NCBI GenBank assembly: GCA_012517025.1
Contig: JAAYVT010000604.1
Location: 1-14,229, forward strand
Direction: 5' to 3'
DNA: 14,229 nucleotides
Source: Phyllobacteriaceae bacterium
Lineage (GTDB): Bacteria > Pseudomonadota > Alphaproteobacteria > Rhizobiales > Ancalomicrobiaceae
The first letter of the stretch is position 1. Every line of letters begins with the position of its first letter. This document shows, in pieces, positions 1-6,640 of this stretch. The notes under the pieces are model-generated. The model had not been told where the DNA came from. It saw only the letters and a list, made by a program, of their open reading frames with translations, and did not search any database. The position numbers were made by a program, and so were the translations under genes.

Positions 1-89
1 GGACCCGCGACGGCCGCCTCGTCGCCTCCACCACCCAGGAAGGCCTGATGCGACGCACCGAGATCGGCACTCGCGGCACCCCCGGCTGA
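1..89 (+). CDS. tesB: Acyl-CoA thioesterase II (TesB-like), C-terminal end only
   Basis: Only the last 28 codons are present, read from base 3 to a TGA at 87-89. The peptide has the pattern DGRLVAS..QEGL, which resembles the closing beta-strand of TesB-type thioesterases (typically 'DGRLVASvaQEGLiR'). TesB hydrolyses acyl-CoA to free acid and CoA in the cytoplasm. A tesB gene directly upstream of glnK-amtB is a familiar arrangement in Hyphomicrobiales, which supports the call. The short tail after the motif (about 12 residues, rich in Gly, Arg and Thr) looks like an unstructured end. The catalytic residues lie outside the window, so the assignment rests on a short motif plus context. Confidence 0.72.
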   Translation, partial: TRDGRLVASTTQEGLMRRTEIGTRGTPG

Positions 90-183
90 CCTGCCCAATT
101 CGGAATCGTCCTGCCCGGTCGCGAGTCGCGCCGTCGTTCGAATCGCTTCGAGGGGCGGGCGAACGAGTCGAGAGATCGAGCAA

Positions 184-202
184 TTGCTCACGTCGTGGGC
201 AA
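184..202. promoter_or_regulatory. NtrC-like binding dyad, distal copy
   Basis: The 19-mer TTGCTCACGTCGTGGGCAA is an imperfect inverted repeat. It contains TGC-N11-GCA (185-201), the core spacing of NtrC enhancer sites. Its left arm also belongs to a perfect 12-base palindrome, GAGCAATTGCTC (178-189), so half-sites are clustered here. The centre lies about 170 bases upstream of the -24 element, a reasonable enhancer distance. Binding by NtrC is inferred from the motif and from the downstream glnK-amtB genes. Confidence 0.5.
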
Positions 203-247
203 TTCCGATGGACGATTCGCCGTCTCTCGGCCATTTTCCGACGGTCA

Positions 248-266
248 CCGCTCGAAATTTGAGCAA
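248..266. promoter_or_regulatory. NtrC-like binding dyad, proximal copy
   Basis: The 19-mer CCGCTCGAAATTTGAGCAA repeats the architecture of the site at 184-202. GCTC-N7-GAGC is a perfect inverted repeat (250-264) and the NtrC core is present as CGC-N11-GCA (249-265), one base off. The two dyads share GCTC and TG-GCAA at identical positions. Their centres are 64 bases apart, close to six helical turns, so both would face the same side of the DNA, as expected for cooperative NtrC oligomers. Confidence 0.5.
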
Positions 267-334
267 CACCCGGATTCTCCCTCGCCCGCCGGCACGGCGC
301 GCGATCACGACGACCTCGAGATTCCGTTGGTTTC

Positions 335-347
335 CAAAGGATTGATC
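335..347 (-). promoter_or_regulatory. IHF-like site between enhancer and promoter
   Basis: On the minus strand the sequence reads GATCAATCCTTTG. It matches the IHF consensus WATCAANNNNTTR at every defined position except the first base. It lies between the NtrC-like dyads and the -24/-12 element, where DNA bending would bring the activator to sigma-54 RNA polymerase. The motif is degenerate and can occur by chance, so the position is the main support. Confidence 0.35.
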
Positions 348-362
348 GGGTTCTCGGGGAAC

Positions 363-378
363 TGGCACGGCTCTTGAA
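363..378 (+). promoter_or_regulatory. Sigma-54 (-24/-12) promoter of glnK-amtB
   Basis: TGGCACG (363-369), GCTC, TTGAA (374-378). The -24 block is a perfect match to TGGCACG, and the spacing from GG to the -12 dinucleotide is the canonical 10 bases. The -12 block reads TTGAA where TTGCA/T is usual, so the invariant GC is GA. Transcription should start near 388-390. Together with the two NtrC-like dyads upstream and the glnK-amtB genes downstream, this points to expression under nitrogen limitation. Confidence 0.65.
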
Positions 379-474
379 TTCCGTGCGGCGGCGTCGGCCG
401 GGCTCTCACCCGCCCGCACCGTTCATAGGTCAGGCTCGGTCGGCGATCGAGCGAAGGGAAACGGGATCCACCAC

Positions 475-813
475 ATGAAATTCGTGATGGCCATCATCAA
501 GCCGTTCAAGCTGGACGAGGTGCGCGACGCCCTCACCGCGATCGGCGTCCAGGGACTGACGGTGACCGAAGTCAAGGGCTACGGCCGCCAGAAGGGTCAC
601 ACCGAGATCTATCGCGGCACCGAATACGCGGTGAGCTTCCTGCCCAAGATCAAGATCGAGATCGCCGTCAACACCGACCAGGTGGAGAAGGTGGTCGCGG
701 CGATCTCGTCGGCCGCCAAGACCGGCCAGATCGGCGACGGCAAGATCTTCGTCTACGGCATCGACCAGGCCGTCCGCATCCGTACCGGTGAAACCGACAC
801 CGAAGCGCTCTGA
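475..813 (+). CDS. glnK: Nitrogen regulatory PII protein GlnK
   Basis: The 112-residue product matches the usual PII length exactly. PII proteins are cytoplasmic trimers that sense 2-oxoglutarate and ATP/ADP; GlnK docks onto AmtB to block ammonium uptake when nitrogen becomes plentiful. The N-terminus MKFVMAIIKPFKLDEVRDAL is typical. The T-loop contains Tyr51 (in TEYAVSF), the usual uridylylation site for GlnD. The C-terminal signature runs through GDGKIFV and RIRTGE. The T-loop reads YRGTEYAVSFLPK, close to the common YRGAEYVVDFLPK. amtB follows after 20 bases, so the two are cotranscribed. GlnB is the alternative name for such a protein, but the amtB linkage makes GlnK the better choice. 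Confidence 0.95.
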   Translation: MKFVMAIIKPFKLDEVRDALTAIGVQGLTVTEVKGYGRQKGHTEIYRGTEYAVSFLPKIKIEIAVNTDQVEKVVAAISSAAKTGQIGDGKIFVYGIDQAVRIRTGETDTEAL

Positions 814-833
814 GCCCGAGAGGAGCAATCCGT

Positions 834-2435
834 ATGAACTTCGTCCGTACTCTCGATCGGGGCGTCAGCGCCGCCAAGACCGCCGCGCTCGCGGCCGGCC
901 TGAGCGCGTTCGCCGCTCTGCCCGCCTTCGCGCAGGACGCCGCGGCGACCGCCGCCGCCGCGCCGACCCCGAACAAGGGCGACACGAGCTGGATGCTCGT
1001 CTCCACCGCGCTCGTCATCCTGATGACGATCCCCGGCCTGGCGCTCTTCTACGGCGGTCTCGTCCGCTCCAAGAACGTGCTGTCGGTGCTGATGCAGGTC
1101 TTCGCCGGCTTCTCGCTGATCGCCATCCTGTGGGTGGTCTACGGGTACTCGATGGCCTTCTCGGCCAACGGCTCCGAGGCCCTCAACCCGTTCGTCGGCG
1201 GCCTCGACAAGATGTTCCTGAAGGGCGTGCTGACCGCCGATCCGGTCGCCGGCATGAGCTTCGCGAACGCCGCCACCTTCTCCAAGGGCGTCGTCCTGCC
1301 CGAGATCGTCTACGTCATCTTCCAGCTGACCTTCGCGGCGATCACCCCGGCCCTCATCGTCGGCGCCTTCGCCGAGCGCATGAAATTCGGCGCGGTTCTG
1401 CTGTTCCTGACGATCTGGTTCACCTTCTCCTACCTGCCCGTCGCCCACATGGTGTGGTTCTGGGCCGGCCCGGACGCCTACACGCTCGCCGCTTCGAACC
1501 TCGACACGCTGAAGACCGCCATCGGCGCGGAATCGGCCCAGAAGTTCCTCGACGCGCTCAAGGCCGCCGGTGACAACAAGGACGCGATCGCCAAGGTCCT
1601 CTCGGACTTCTCCGACGCCGTCAACGCCACCAACGGCTTCCTGTTCCAGAAGGGCGCCCTCGACTTCGCCGGCGGCACCGTCGTGCACATCAACGCCGGT
1701 GTGGCCGGCCTCGTCTGCGCCATCGTGCTGGGCCCGCGCATCGGCCTCGGCAAGGACAACATGGCGCCGCACAGCCTGCCGCTCACCGTCATCGGCGCCT
1801 GCCTGCTGTGGGTCGGCTGGTTCGGCTTCAACGCCGGCTCCAACCTTGAAGCCAACGGCCTGACCGGCCTCGCCTTCCTCAACACCATCGTCGCCACCGC
1901 CGCCGCGGCTCTCGCCTGGACCTTCGTCGAGTGGCTGACCCGTGGTCACGCCTCCGTCCTCGGCGGCGTGTCGGGTGCGGTCGCCGGCCTCGTCGCCGTC
2001 ACCCCGGCCTCCGGCTGGGCCGGCCCGATGGGCGCCATCGTCATCGGCATCGCCGCCGGCGTGATCTGCTTCTGGGCGGTCACCTGGCTCAAGGCGAAGT
2101 TCGGCTACGACGACAGCCTGGACGTCTTCGGCGTGCACGGCATGGGCGGCATCGTCGGCGCTCTGCTGACCGGCGTGTTCGTCAACCCGTCGCTCGGCGG
2201 CACCGGCGTCACCAACTACGCCGCCACCGACAGCTCCACCTCGATGGTGCCCTACGTCTTCTCCGACCAGATGATCGCTCAGGTCTGGGGCGTCGGCACC
2301 TCGTTCGTCCTGTCGGCGGTGGTGTCGCTGATCGCCCTCCTGATCATCAAGGCGATCTTCGGCATCCGCGTCACCGAGCAGGCCGAGCGCGAGGGTCTCG
2401 ACATCTCGACCCACGGCGAGCGCGCCTACAACTGA
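834..2435 (+). CDS. amtB: Ammonium transporter AmtB
   Basis: The 533-residue inner-membrane channel carries ammonium and is gated by GlnK, encoded just upstream. AGGAG at 821-825 supports the ATG at 834. Residues 1-34 look like a cleavable signal peptide ending AFAQ. About eleven hydrophobic segments follow, beginning with SWMLVSTALVILM. The family signature DFAGGTVVH starts at Asp277. The twin pore histidines are His285 and His435, with the same 150-residue spacing as His168/His318 of E. coli AmtB. The protein is about 100 residues longer than the E. coli form. Part of the excess is a polar, probably helical insertion at roughly residues 214-272, between WFWAGPD and GALDF, on the outer face. 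Similar insertions occur, as far as I recall, in other rhizobial AmtB proteins. Expression should follow the sigma-54 promoter at 363-378. Confidence 0.95.
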   Translation: MNFVRTLDRGVSAAKTAALAAGLSAFAALPAFAQDAAATAAAAPTPNKGDTSWMLVSTALVILMTIPGLALFYGGLVRSKNVLSVLMQVFAGFSLIAILWVVYGYSMAFSANGSEALNPFVGGLDKMFLKGVLTADPVAGMSFANAATFSKGVVLPEIVYVIFQLTFAAITPALIVGAFAERMKFGAVLLFLTIWFTFSYLPVAHMVWFWAGPDAYTLAASNLDTLKTAIGAESAQKFLDALKAAGDNKDAIAKVLSDFSDAVNATNGFLFQKGALDFAGGTVVHINAGVAGLVCAIVLGPRIGLGKDNMAPHSLPLTVIGACLLWVGWFGFNAGSNLEANGLTGLAFLNTIVATAAAALAWTFVEWLTRGHASVLGGVSGAVAGLVAVTPASGWAGPMGAIVIGIAAGVICFWAVTWLKAKFGYDDSLDVFGVHGMGGIVGALLTGVFVNPSLGGTGVTNYAATDSSTSMVPYVFSDQMIAQVWGVGTSFVLSAVVSLIALLIIKAIFGIRVTEQAEREGLDISTHGERAYN

Positions 2436-2476
2436 TCCGGCTCGATCGGCTCGCGCCGATCCCCGATCCGAACCGA

Positions 2477-2515
2477 GACCCCCGGGCGGCCACCGCCCGG
2501 GGGTCTTCCTTTTTT
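2477..2515 (+). terminator. Intrinsic terminator after amtB
   Basis: A perfect 13-base-pair stem (2477-2489 with 2493-2505) closes a 3-base CCA loop and is followed by TTCCTTTTTT. This is one of the strongest hairpins in the window. It should end the glnK-amtB transcript and separate it from the aminotransferase-ftsK unit. Confidence 0.93.
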
Positions 2516-2542
2516 CCGCGGGTGCGAGATCGGCGACCTTGG

Positions 2543-2558
2543 TTAACAGCCGTTTAAC
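2543..2558 (+). promoter_or_regulatory. CtrA box upstream of the aminotransferase-ftsK unit
   Basis: TTAACAGCCGTTTAAC is a perfect match to the alphaproteobacterial CtrA consensus TTAA-N7-TTAAC. Its centre lies about 53 bases before the aminotransferase start, where it could overlap a -35 region. A GANTC methylation site (GAATC, 2582-2586) sits between it and the gene. In a GC-rich genome two TTAA blocks at exact spacing are unlikely by chance. CtrA control would tie ftsK expression to the cell cycle; that is inference. Confidence 0.65.
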
Positions 2559-2570
2559 CGTCGCCGGTTA
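2555..2570. repeat. Perfect inverted repeat overlapping the CtrA box
   Basis: TAACCG (2555-2560), TCGC, CGGTTA (2565-2570) is a perfect 6-base inverted repeat. Its left arm shares bases with the right half of the CtrA box. It could be an operator for a second regulator competing with CtrA, or a chance dyad. No factor can be named. Confidence 0.4.
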
Positions 2571-2602
2571 GGCTCACACCCGAATCTTCCGTCCGGACCG
2601 AC

Positions 2603-3814
2603 ATGACCCAGACCCCGCCGCCCGCCGCCGAAACCGCCTTCGTCTCGCCGTTCCAACGGCTGGCCGATCTGCTCGCGCCGCACCACCCCGGTCGCGCGCC
2701 GATCAACCTCACCGTCGGCGAACCGCGCCACCCCGTCCCCGCCTTCGTCGGACCGGTGCTCGCCGCCGAGATCGCCGGTTTCGGCCGTTATCCCGCGATC
2801 AAGGGCACCGACGCCTTCCGCAAGACCGCCGCCGGCTGGCTCGAACGTCGCTTCGCCCTCCCCGCCGGCACCATCGACGTCGAGCGCGGCGTGCTGCCGC
2901 TCAACGGCTCCCGCGAGGGCCTGTTCTACGCCGCCCTGGAGGCTCGCCGGCGCTGGCGCGGCGGCTCCGATCGCCCGGCGATCCTGCTGCCCAATCCGTT
3001 CTATCAGGCCTATGCCGCCGGCGTGGTCGCCGCCGGCTGCGAGGCGGTGATGGTCGACGCCGGCCCGCAGACCGGCTTCCTGCCCGATCTCGCCCGCCTG
3101 CCCGAGGACCTGCTCGCCCGCACCGTGGCGCTCTACTACGCCTCGCCGGCCAACCCGCAGGGCGCGGTCGCCTCCCGCGCCGACTGGCTCGCGGCGCTCA
3201 CGCTCGCCCGCCGTCACGGCTTCTGGCTGTTCGCCGACGAATGTTATTCCGAGATCTACCGCGACGGCCTGGTTCCCGACGGCGTGCTCGCCGCCGCCGC
3301 CGCGACCCCGGAAGGCCTTTCCGGCGTGGTCGCCTTCAATTCGCTGTCGAAGCGCTCCAACCTGCCCGGCCTCCGCTGTGGTTTCGCCGCCGGCGATCCC
3401 GATTTCCTGTCGCGCTGGGTCGCCTTCCGCAACATGGCGGCGCCGCAAGTGCCCTCGCCGATCCAGGCGGTGGCTGTGGCGGCCCTGTCCGACGAGGCCC
3501 ACGTCGTCGACAACCGCCGCCTCTACGACGCCAAGTTCGCCAGCGCCGAGCGCATCCTCGGCCGCCGCTACGGCTACGCCACCCCGCCCGGCGGCTTCTT
3601 CCTCTGGCTCGACGTCGCCGCTCACGGCGGCGGCGAGGCGGTGGCGCTGAAGCTGTGGCGCGAGGCCGGCCTGCGCACCATCCCCGGCGGCTATCTCAGC
3701 GCGCCGGGGCTCGACGGCACCAACCCCGGCGACCCCTATCTGCGCATCGCCATGGTCGAATCCCTCGCGCTGACCGAGGAAGCCCTCGTCCGCCTCGTCG
3801 AAACACTCGGCTGA
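2603..3814 (+). CDS. Class I/II PLP-dependent aminotransferase (DapC-like)
   Basis: The 403-residue product is a fold-type I aminotransferase of normal length. The cofactor lysine is Lys250 in SLSKRSNLPGLRCGF. The pyridine-contacting Asp212 lies in ADECYSEIY, and YYASPANPQGA supplies the usual Asn-Pro motif. The C-terminal domain closes with the conserved substrate-carboxylate arginine region (PYLRIAMV). Overall it resembles the DapC / N-succinyldiaminopimelate aminotransferase branch, which would place it in lysine and peptidoglycan precursor synthesis, but the sequence alone does not settle the substrate. The ATG at 2603 has only a weak ribosome site. ftsK starts 23 bases after the stop, so the two are very probably cotranscribed, and the gene sits behind a CtrA box. 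Other amino-donor specificities, such as aspartate-type, remain possible. Confidence 0.9.
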   Translation: MTQTPPPAAETAFVSPFQRLADLLAPHHPGRAPINLTVGEPRHPVPAFVGPVLAAEIAGFGRYPAIKGTDAFRKTAAGWLERRFALPAGTIDVERGVLPLNGSREGLFYAALEARRRWRGGSDRPAILLPNPFYQAYAAGVVAAGCEAVMVDAGPQTGFLPDLARLPEDLLARTVALYYASPANPQGAVASRADWLAALTLARRHGFWLFADECYSEIYRDGLVPDGVLAAAAATPEGLSGVVAFNSLSKRSNLPGLRCGFAAGDPDFLSRWVAFRNMAAPQVPSPIQAVAVAALSDEAHVVDNRRLYDAKFASAERILGRRYGYATPPGGFFLWLDVAAHGGGEAVALKLWREAGLRTIPGGYLSAPGLDGTNPGDPYLRIAMVESLALTEEALVRLVETLG

Positions 3815-3837
3815 CCCCGCAACCCAGGACATCGCCC

Positions 3838-6537
3838 ATGCGTTCGGCACGCCCGGCCCCCGCCACCTACGCCCCCGGCAGCGAAATGCGCCAAGTGATC
3901 GCCCGCAACCTGCGCGGCGTCGCCGGTCTTTCGACCTTCGCGGCGGTGGCGGCGGTCGCCGCCGCGCTCGCCACTTGGTCGGCGACCGACCCGAGCCTGT
4001 CGAACGCCACCTCCGCCCCGGTGCACAACGCCCTCGGCCATCTCGGCGCGATCGTCGCCGATCTCGCCATGCAGCTGGTCGGGCTCTCCGCCGCGCTGGC
4101 GCTGCCGCCGGTGCTGGTCGTCGGCTGGCGCCTCGTCGCCGGCGAGAACGGCGGGTTCGACCGTCGCTTCGCGGTGTGGTGGCTGCTCGGCCTGCTCGCC
4201 GGCGCCGGCGCCCTCGCCACCCTGCCGACCGGCGGCGGCTGGCCGCTCCCGGTCGGGCTCGGCGGCGTCGGCGGCGACATGCTCGATCGTCTGCCGCTCG
4301 CCCTGCTCGGCGGCGGCGACCTCGCCCACGTCCTGACCGCCCTCGGCTTCGGCGCCCTGGCGCTGTGGGCCGATCTGCGGGCGCTCGGCTGGGTCGGTTC
4401 GGATCCGGTCGCCGACGGCGACGAGGACGACGAGTGGGACGACGAGCCGCGCGACCATTGGATGCCCTTCGCCATGGCCCACCACGGCTTCCTGGTGGCC
4501 CGCGCCAATCTGCTGCGGCTGTTCGGCGTCCGCTCGCATATGCTCGACAATCGCCGCTACGGCTTCTCCGTCGCCCGCCTGCTCGATCGCTTCCGTCGCC
4601 CGGCCCGTCGGGTCGAGGCCGACGACGGCTGGGACGAGCCGCCGCGCCCCTCGGTCGGGCTGCGCACCCGCCTCGACCCGCAGCGGGTCGAGCCCGGCTT
4701 CGTCCGCGCCCCCGCCGCGACCCGCCCCGCCGCCCGGCCCCGCGTCGAGGAGCCGGAGGAAGACGACGGGATGCCGATCCACGAACCGCCCTTCGCCGTC
4801 GACGACGACCGCGACGACGACGAGGACGCCTGGGCCCCGCCGCCCGCCGCCGAGCGTGCGCCCGATCCGGCCTCCGAGCGCGGCACCTACGCCGCGCCGC
4901 TGCGCGGCCCCGCCGCCCGTATGGAGAGCCGCGTCGACGACCGCCGGGTCGCCGTCACCCCCGCCGCCAAGCCGCCGAGCCCGCTCAAGGCCGGCGTCCG
5001 CGACGTCGGCATGCGCGACGACGTGGTCGAGACCGCGCACGGCTGGCAGTTCCCGCCGCTGTCGCTGCTCGCCGAGGCCAAGCGCCTCGGCCCCGACAAG
5101 GAACTCTCCGAGGAGGTGCTGGAATCGAACGCCGGCATGCTGGAGGGCGTCCTCGACGACTTCGGCATCAAGGGCGAGATCAACCACGTCCGCCCCGGTC
5201 CGGTCGTCACTCTCTACGAGCTCGAGCCGGCCCCGGGCGTGAAATCCTCGCGCGTCATCGGCCTGGCCGACGACATCGCCCGCTCGATGAGCGCCGTCTC
5301 CGCCCGCGTCGCGGTGGTGCCGGGCCGCAACGTCATCGGCATCGAGCTGCCCAACCAGCGCCGCGAGACGGTCTATCTGCGCGAGCTCCTCGCCAGCCGC
5401 GAGTTCGATCAGACCAAGGCCAAACTCGCCTTCTGTCTCGGCAAGACCATCGGCGGCGAGAGCGTCATCGCCGATCTCACCCGCATGCCGCATCTGCTCG
5501 TCGCCGGCACCACCGGTTCGGGCAAGTCGGTGGCGATCAACACCATGATCGTGTCGCTGCTCTATCGGCTGACGCCGCAGCAGTGCCGCCTGATCATGAT
5601 CGACCCGAAGATGCTCGAGCTGTCGGTCTACGACAACATCCCCCATCTCCTGACCCCCGTCGTCACCGACCCCAAGAAGGCGGTGGTGGCGCTCAAATGG
5701 ACGGTCCGCGAGATGGAGGAGCGGTACCGCAAGATGTCGAAGCTCGGGGTGCGCAACATCGACGGCTTCAACGCCCGCGTCGCCGAGGCCAACGCCCGCG
5801 GCGAGGTGCTGACCCGCGAGGTTCAGACCGGCTTCCACCGCATGACCGGCGAGCCGATCTTCGAGCAGGAGGAGCTGGCGCTCGAACCTCTCCCCTACAT
5901 CGTGGTGGTGGTCGACGAGATGGCCGACCTGATGATGGTCGCCGGCAAAGAGATCGAAGGGGCGATCCAGCGCCTCGCCCAGATGGCCCGCGCCGCCGGC
6001 ATCCACATCGTGATGGCGACCCAACGCCCCTCGGTCGACGTCGTCACCGGCACCATCAAGGCCAACTTCCCGACCCGCATCTCCTTCCAGGTCACCTCGA
6101 AGATCGACAGCCGCACCATCCTCGGCGAACAGGGCGCCGAGCAGCTGCTCGGCCAGGGCGACATGCTGTTCATGGCCGGTGGCGGCCGCATCCAGCGCGT
6201 CCACGGCCCCTTCATCTCCGACGACGAGGTCGAGAAGATCGTCGCCCACCTGAAGCGGCAGGGCACGCCGCAGTATCTCGATTCGATCACCTCCGAGGAC
6301 GAGGAGGCGAGCCCCGACGGCGACGTCGGCGGCCTCGAGGAATCGGCCGATCTCTACGATCGCGCCGTCGCCCTGGTGCTGCGCGACAAGAAGGCCTCGA
6401 CCTCCTACATCCAGCGCCGCCTGCAGATCGGTTACAACCGCGCCGCCTCGTTGATCGAGCGGATGGAGAAGGAAGGGCTGGTCGGCCCCGCCAATCACGC
6501 CGGCAAACGCGAGATCCTGGTCGGGGAACCGGAGTGA
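3838..6537 (+). CDS. ftsK: DNA translocase FtsK
   Basis: The 899-residue protein is a septum-anchored motor that pumps chromosome ends across the closing division site and activates XerCD at dif. The reading frame extends upstream into the aminotransferase, but the ATG at 3838, preceded by AGGA at 3826-3829, is the sensible start. Residues about 27-47, 70-98, 112-130 and 152-177 form four N-terminal membrane segments. A long acidic, Pro-rich linker covers about 180-390 (EDDEWDDEPRD, DDDRDDDEDAW). The alpha/beta motor follows, with Walker A GTTGSGKS at 557-564 and Walker B VVVVDE ending at Asp693-Glu694. The gamma winged-helix domain (about 834-899) reads DLYDRAVALVLRDKKASTSY and should recognise KOPS-type polar DNA motifs. 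The linker is shorter than in E. coli FtsK (about 1330 residues), as is common in alphaproteobacteria. Confidence 0.96.
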   Translation: MRSARPAPATYAPGSEMRQVIARNLRGVAGLSTFAAVAAVAAALATWSATDPSLSNATSAPVHNALGHLGAIVADLAMQLVGLSAALALPPVLVVGWRLVAGENGGFDRRFAVWWLLGLLAGAGALATLPTGGGWPLPVGLGGVGGDMLDRLPLALLGGGDLAHVLTALGFGALALWADLRALGWVGSDPVADGDEDDEWDDEPRDHWMPFAMAHHGFLVARANLLRLFGVRSHMLDNRRYGFSVARLLDRFRRPARRVEADDGWDEPPRPSVGLRTRLDPQRVEPGFVRAPAATRPAARPRVEEPEEDDGMPIHEPPFAVDDDRDDDEDAWAPPPAAERAPDPASERGTYAAPLRGPAARMESRVDDRRVAVTPAAKPPSPLKAGVRDVGMRDDVVETAHGWQFPPLSLLAEAKRLGPDKELSEEVLESNAGMLEGVLDDFGIKGEINHVRPGPVVTLYELEPAPGVKSSRVIGLADDIARSMSAVSARVAVVPGRNVIGIELPNQRRETVYLRELLASREFDQTKAKLAFCLGKTIGGESVIADLTRMPHLLVAGTTGSGKSVAINTMIVSLLYRLTPQQCRLIMIDPKMLELSVYDNIPHLLTPVVTDPKKAVVALKWTVREMEERYRKMSKLGVRNIDGFNARVAEANARGEVLTREVQTGFHRMTGEPIFEQEELALEPLPYIVVVVDEMADLMMVAGKEIEGAIQRLAQMARAAGIHIVMATQRPSVDVVTGTIKANFPTRISFQVTSKIDSRTILGEQGAEQLLGQGDMLFMAGGGRIQRVHGPFISDDEVEKIVAHLKRQGTPQYLDSITSEDEEASPDGDVGGLEESADLYDRAVALVLRDKKASTSYIQRRLQIGYNRAASLIERMEKEGLVGPANHAGKREILVGEPE

Positions 6538-6640
6538 TCGTCCCGAGTTCCGCCATGGTCGGCGACGAGGATCGCCGCCGAATCGCCGCCCCGCCGGGCG
6601 GCGAACCCCGACGAGCCCCCGCATCCCGAGGAACCGCCCG

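Larger units (their letters stand above)
90..474. other. Gene-free regulatory stretch between tesB and glnK
   Basis: These 385 bases hold no convincing gene. A 60-codon plus-strand reading frame at 195-377 has no ribosome binding site, runs across the predicted promoter and has no family resemblance. The stretch contains two NtrC-like dyads, an IHF-like site and a -24/-12 promoter, listed separately. I see no clear intrinsic terminator for tesB. The 5' leader of glnK after the predicted start would be about 85 bases. Confidence 0.6.

Noticed and set aside
195..377. 60-codon plus-strand frame upstream of glnK
   Set aside because: It has no ribosome site and no hydrophobic or domain pattern, and it overlaps the predicted enhancer, IHF-like and sigma-54 sites.
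753..2414. Long minus-strand reading frame of 553 codons antisense to glnK-amtB
   Set aside because: Its translation is low-complexity and rich in Gly, Asp, Arg and His, with no domain. It mirrors the third-position GC bias of amtB, whose product is unmistakable.
2444..2461. GATCGGC-TCGC-GCCGATC after amtB, sharing its stem with the thpR leader hairpin (8329-8347), and GCCGATCGGC at 13542-13551, as a REP-like intergenic family
   Set aside because: GCCGATC also occurs often inside genes (Ala-Asp-Leu/Ile codons), so recurrence is expected from base composition. A genome-wide count of the paired stem in intergenic against coding DNA would settle it.
6584..6603. Hairpin between ftsK and lolA (CGCCGCC/GGCGGCG) as a terminator
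   Set aside because: There is no T-run after the stem, and short GC stems are common by chance in this DNA. ftsK, lolA and xthA may still be one transcript.
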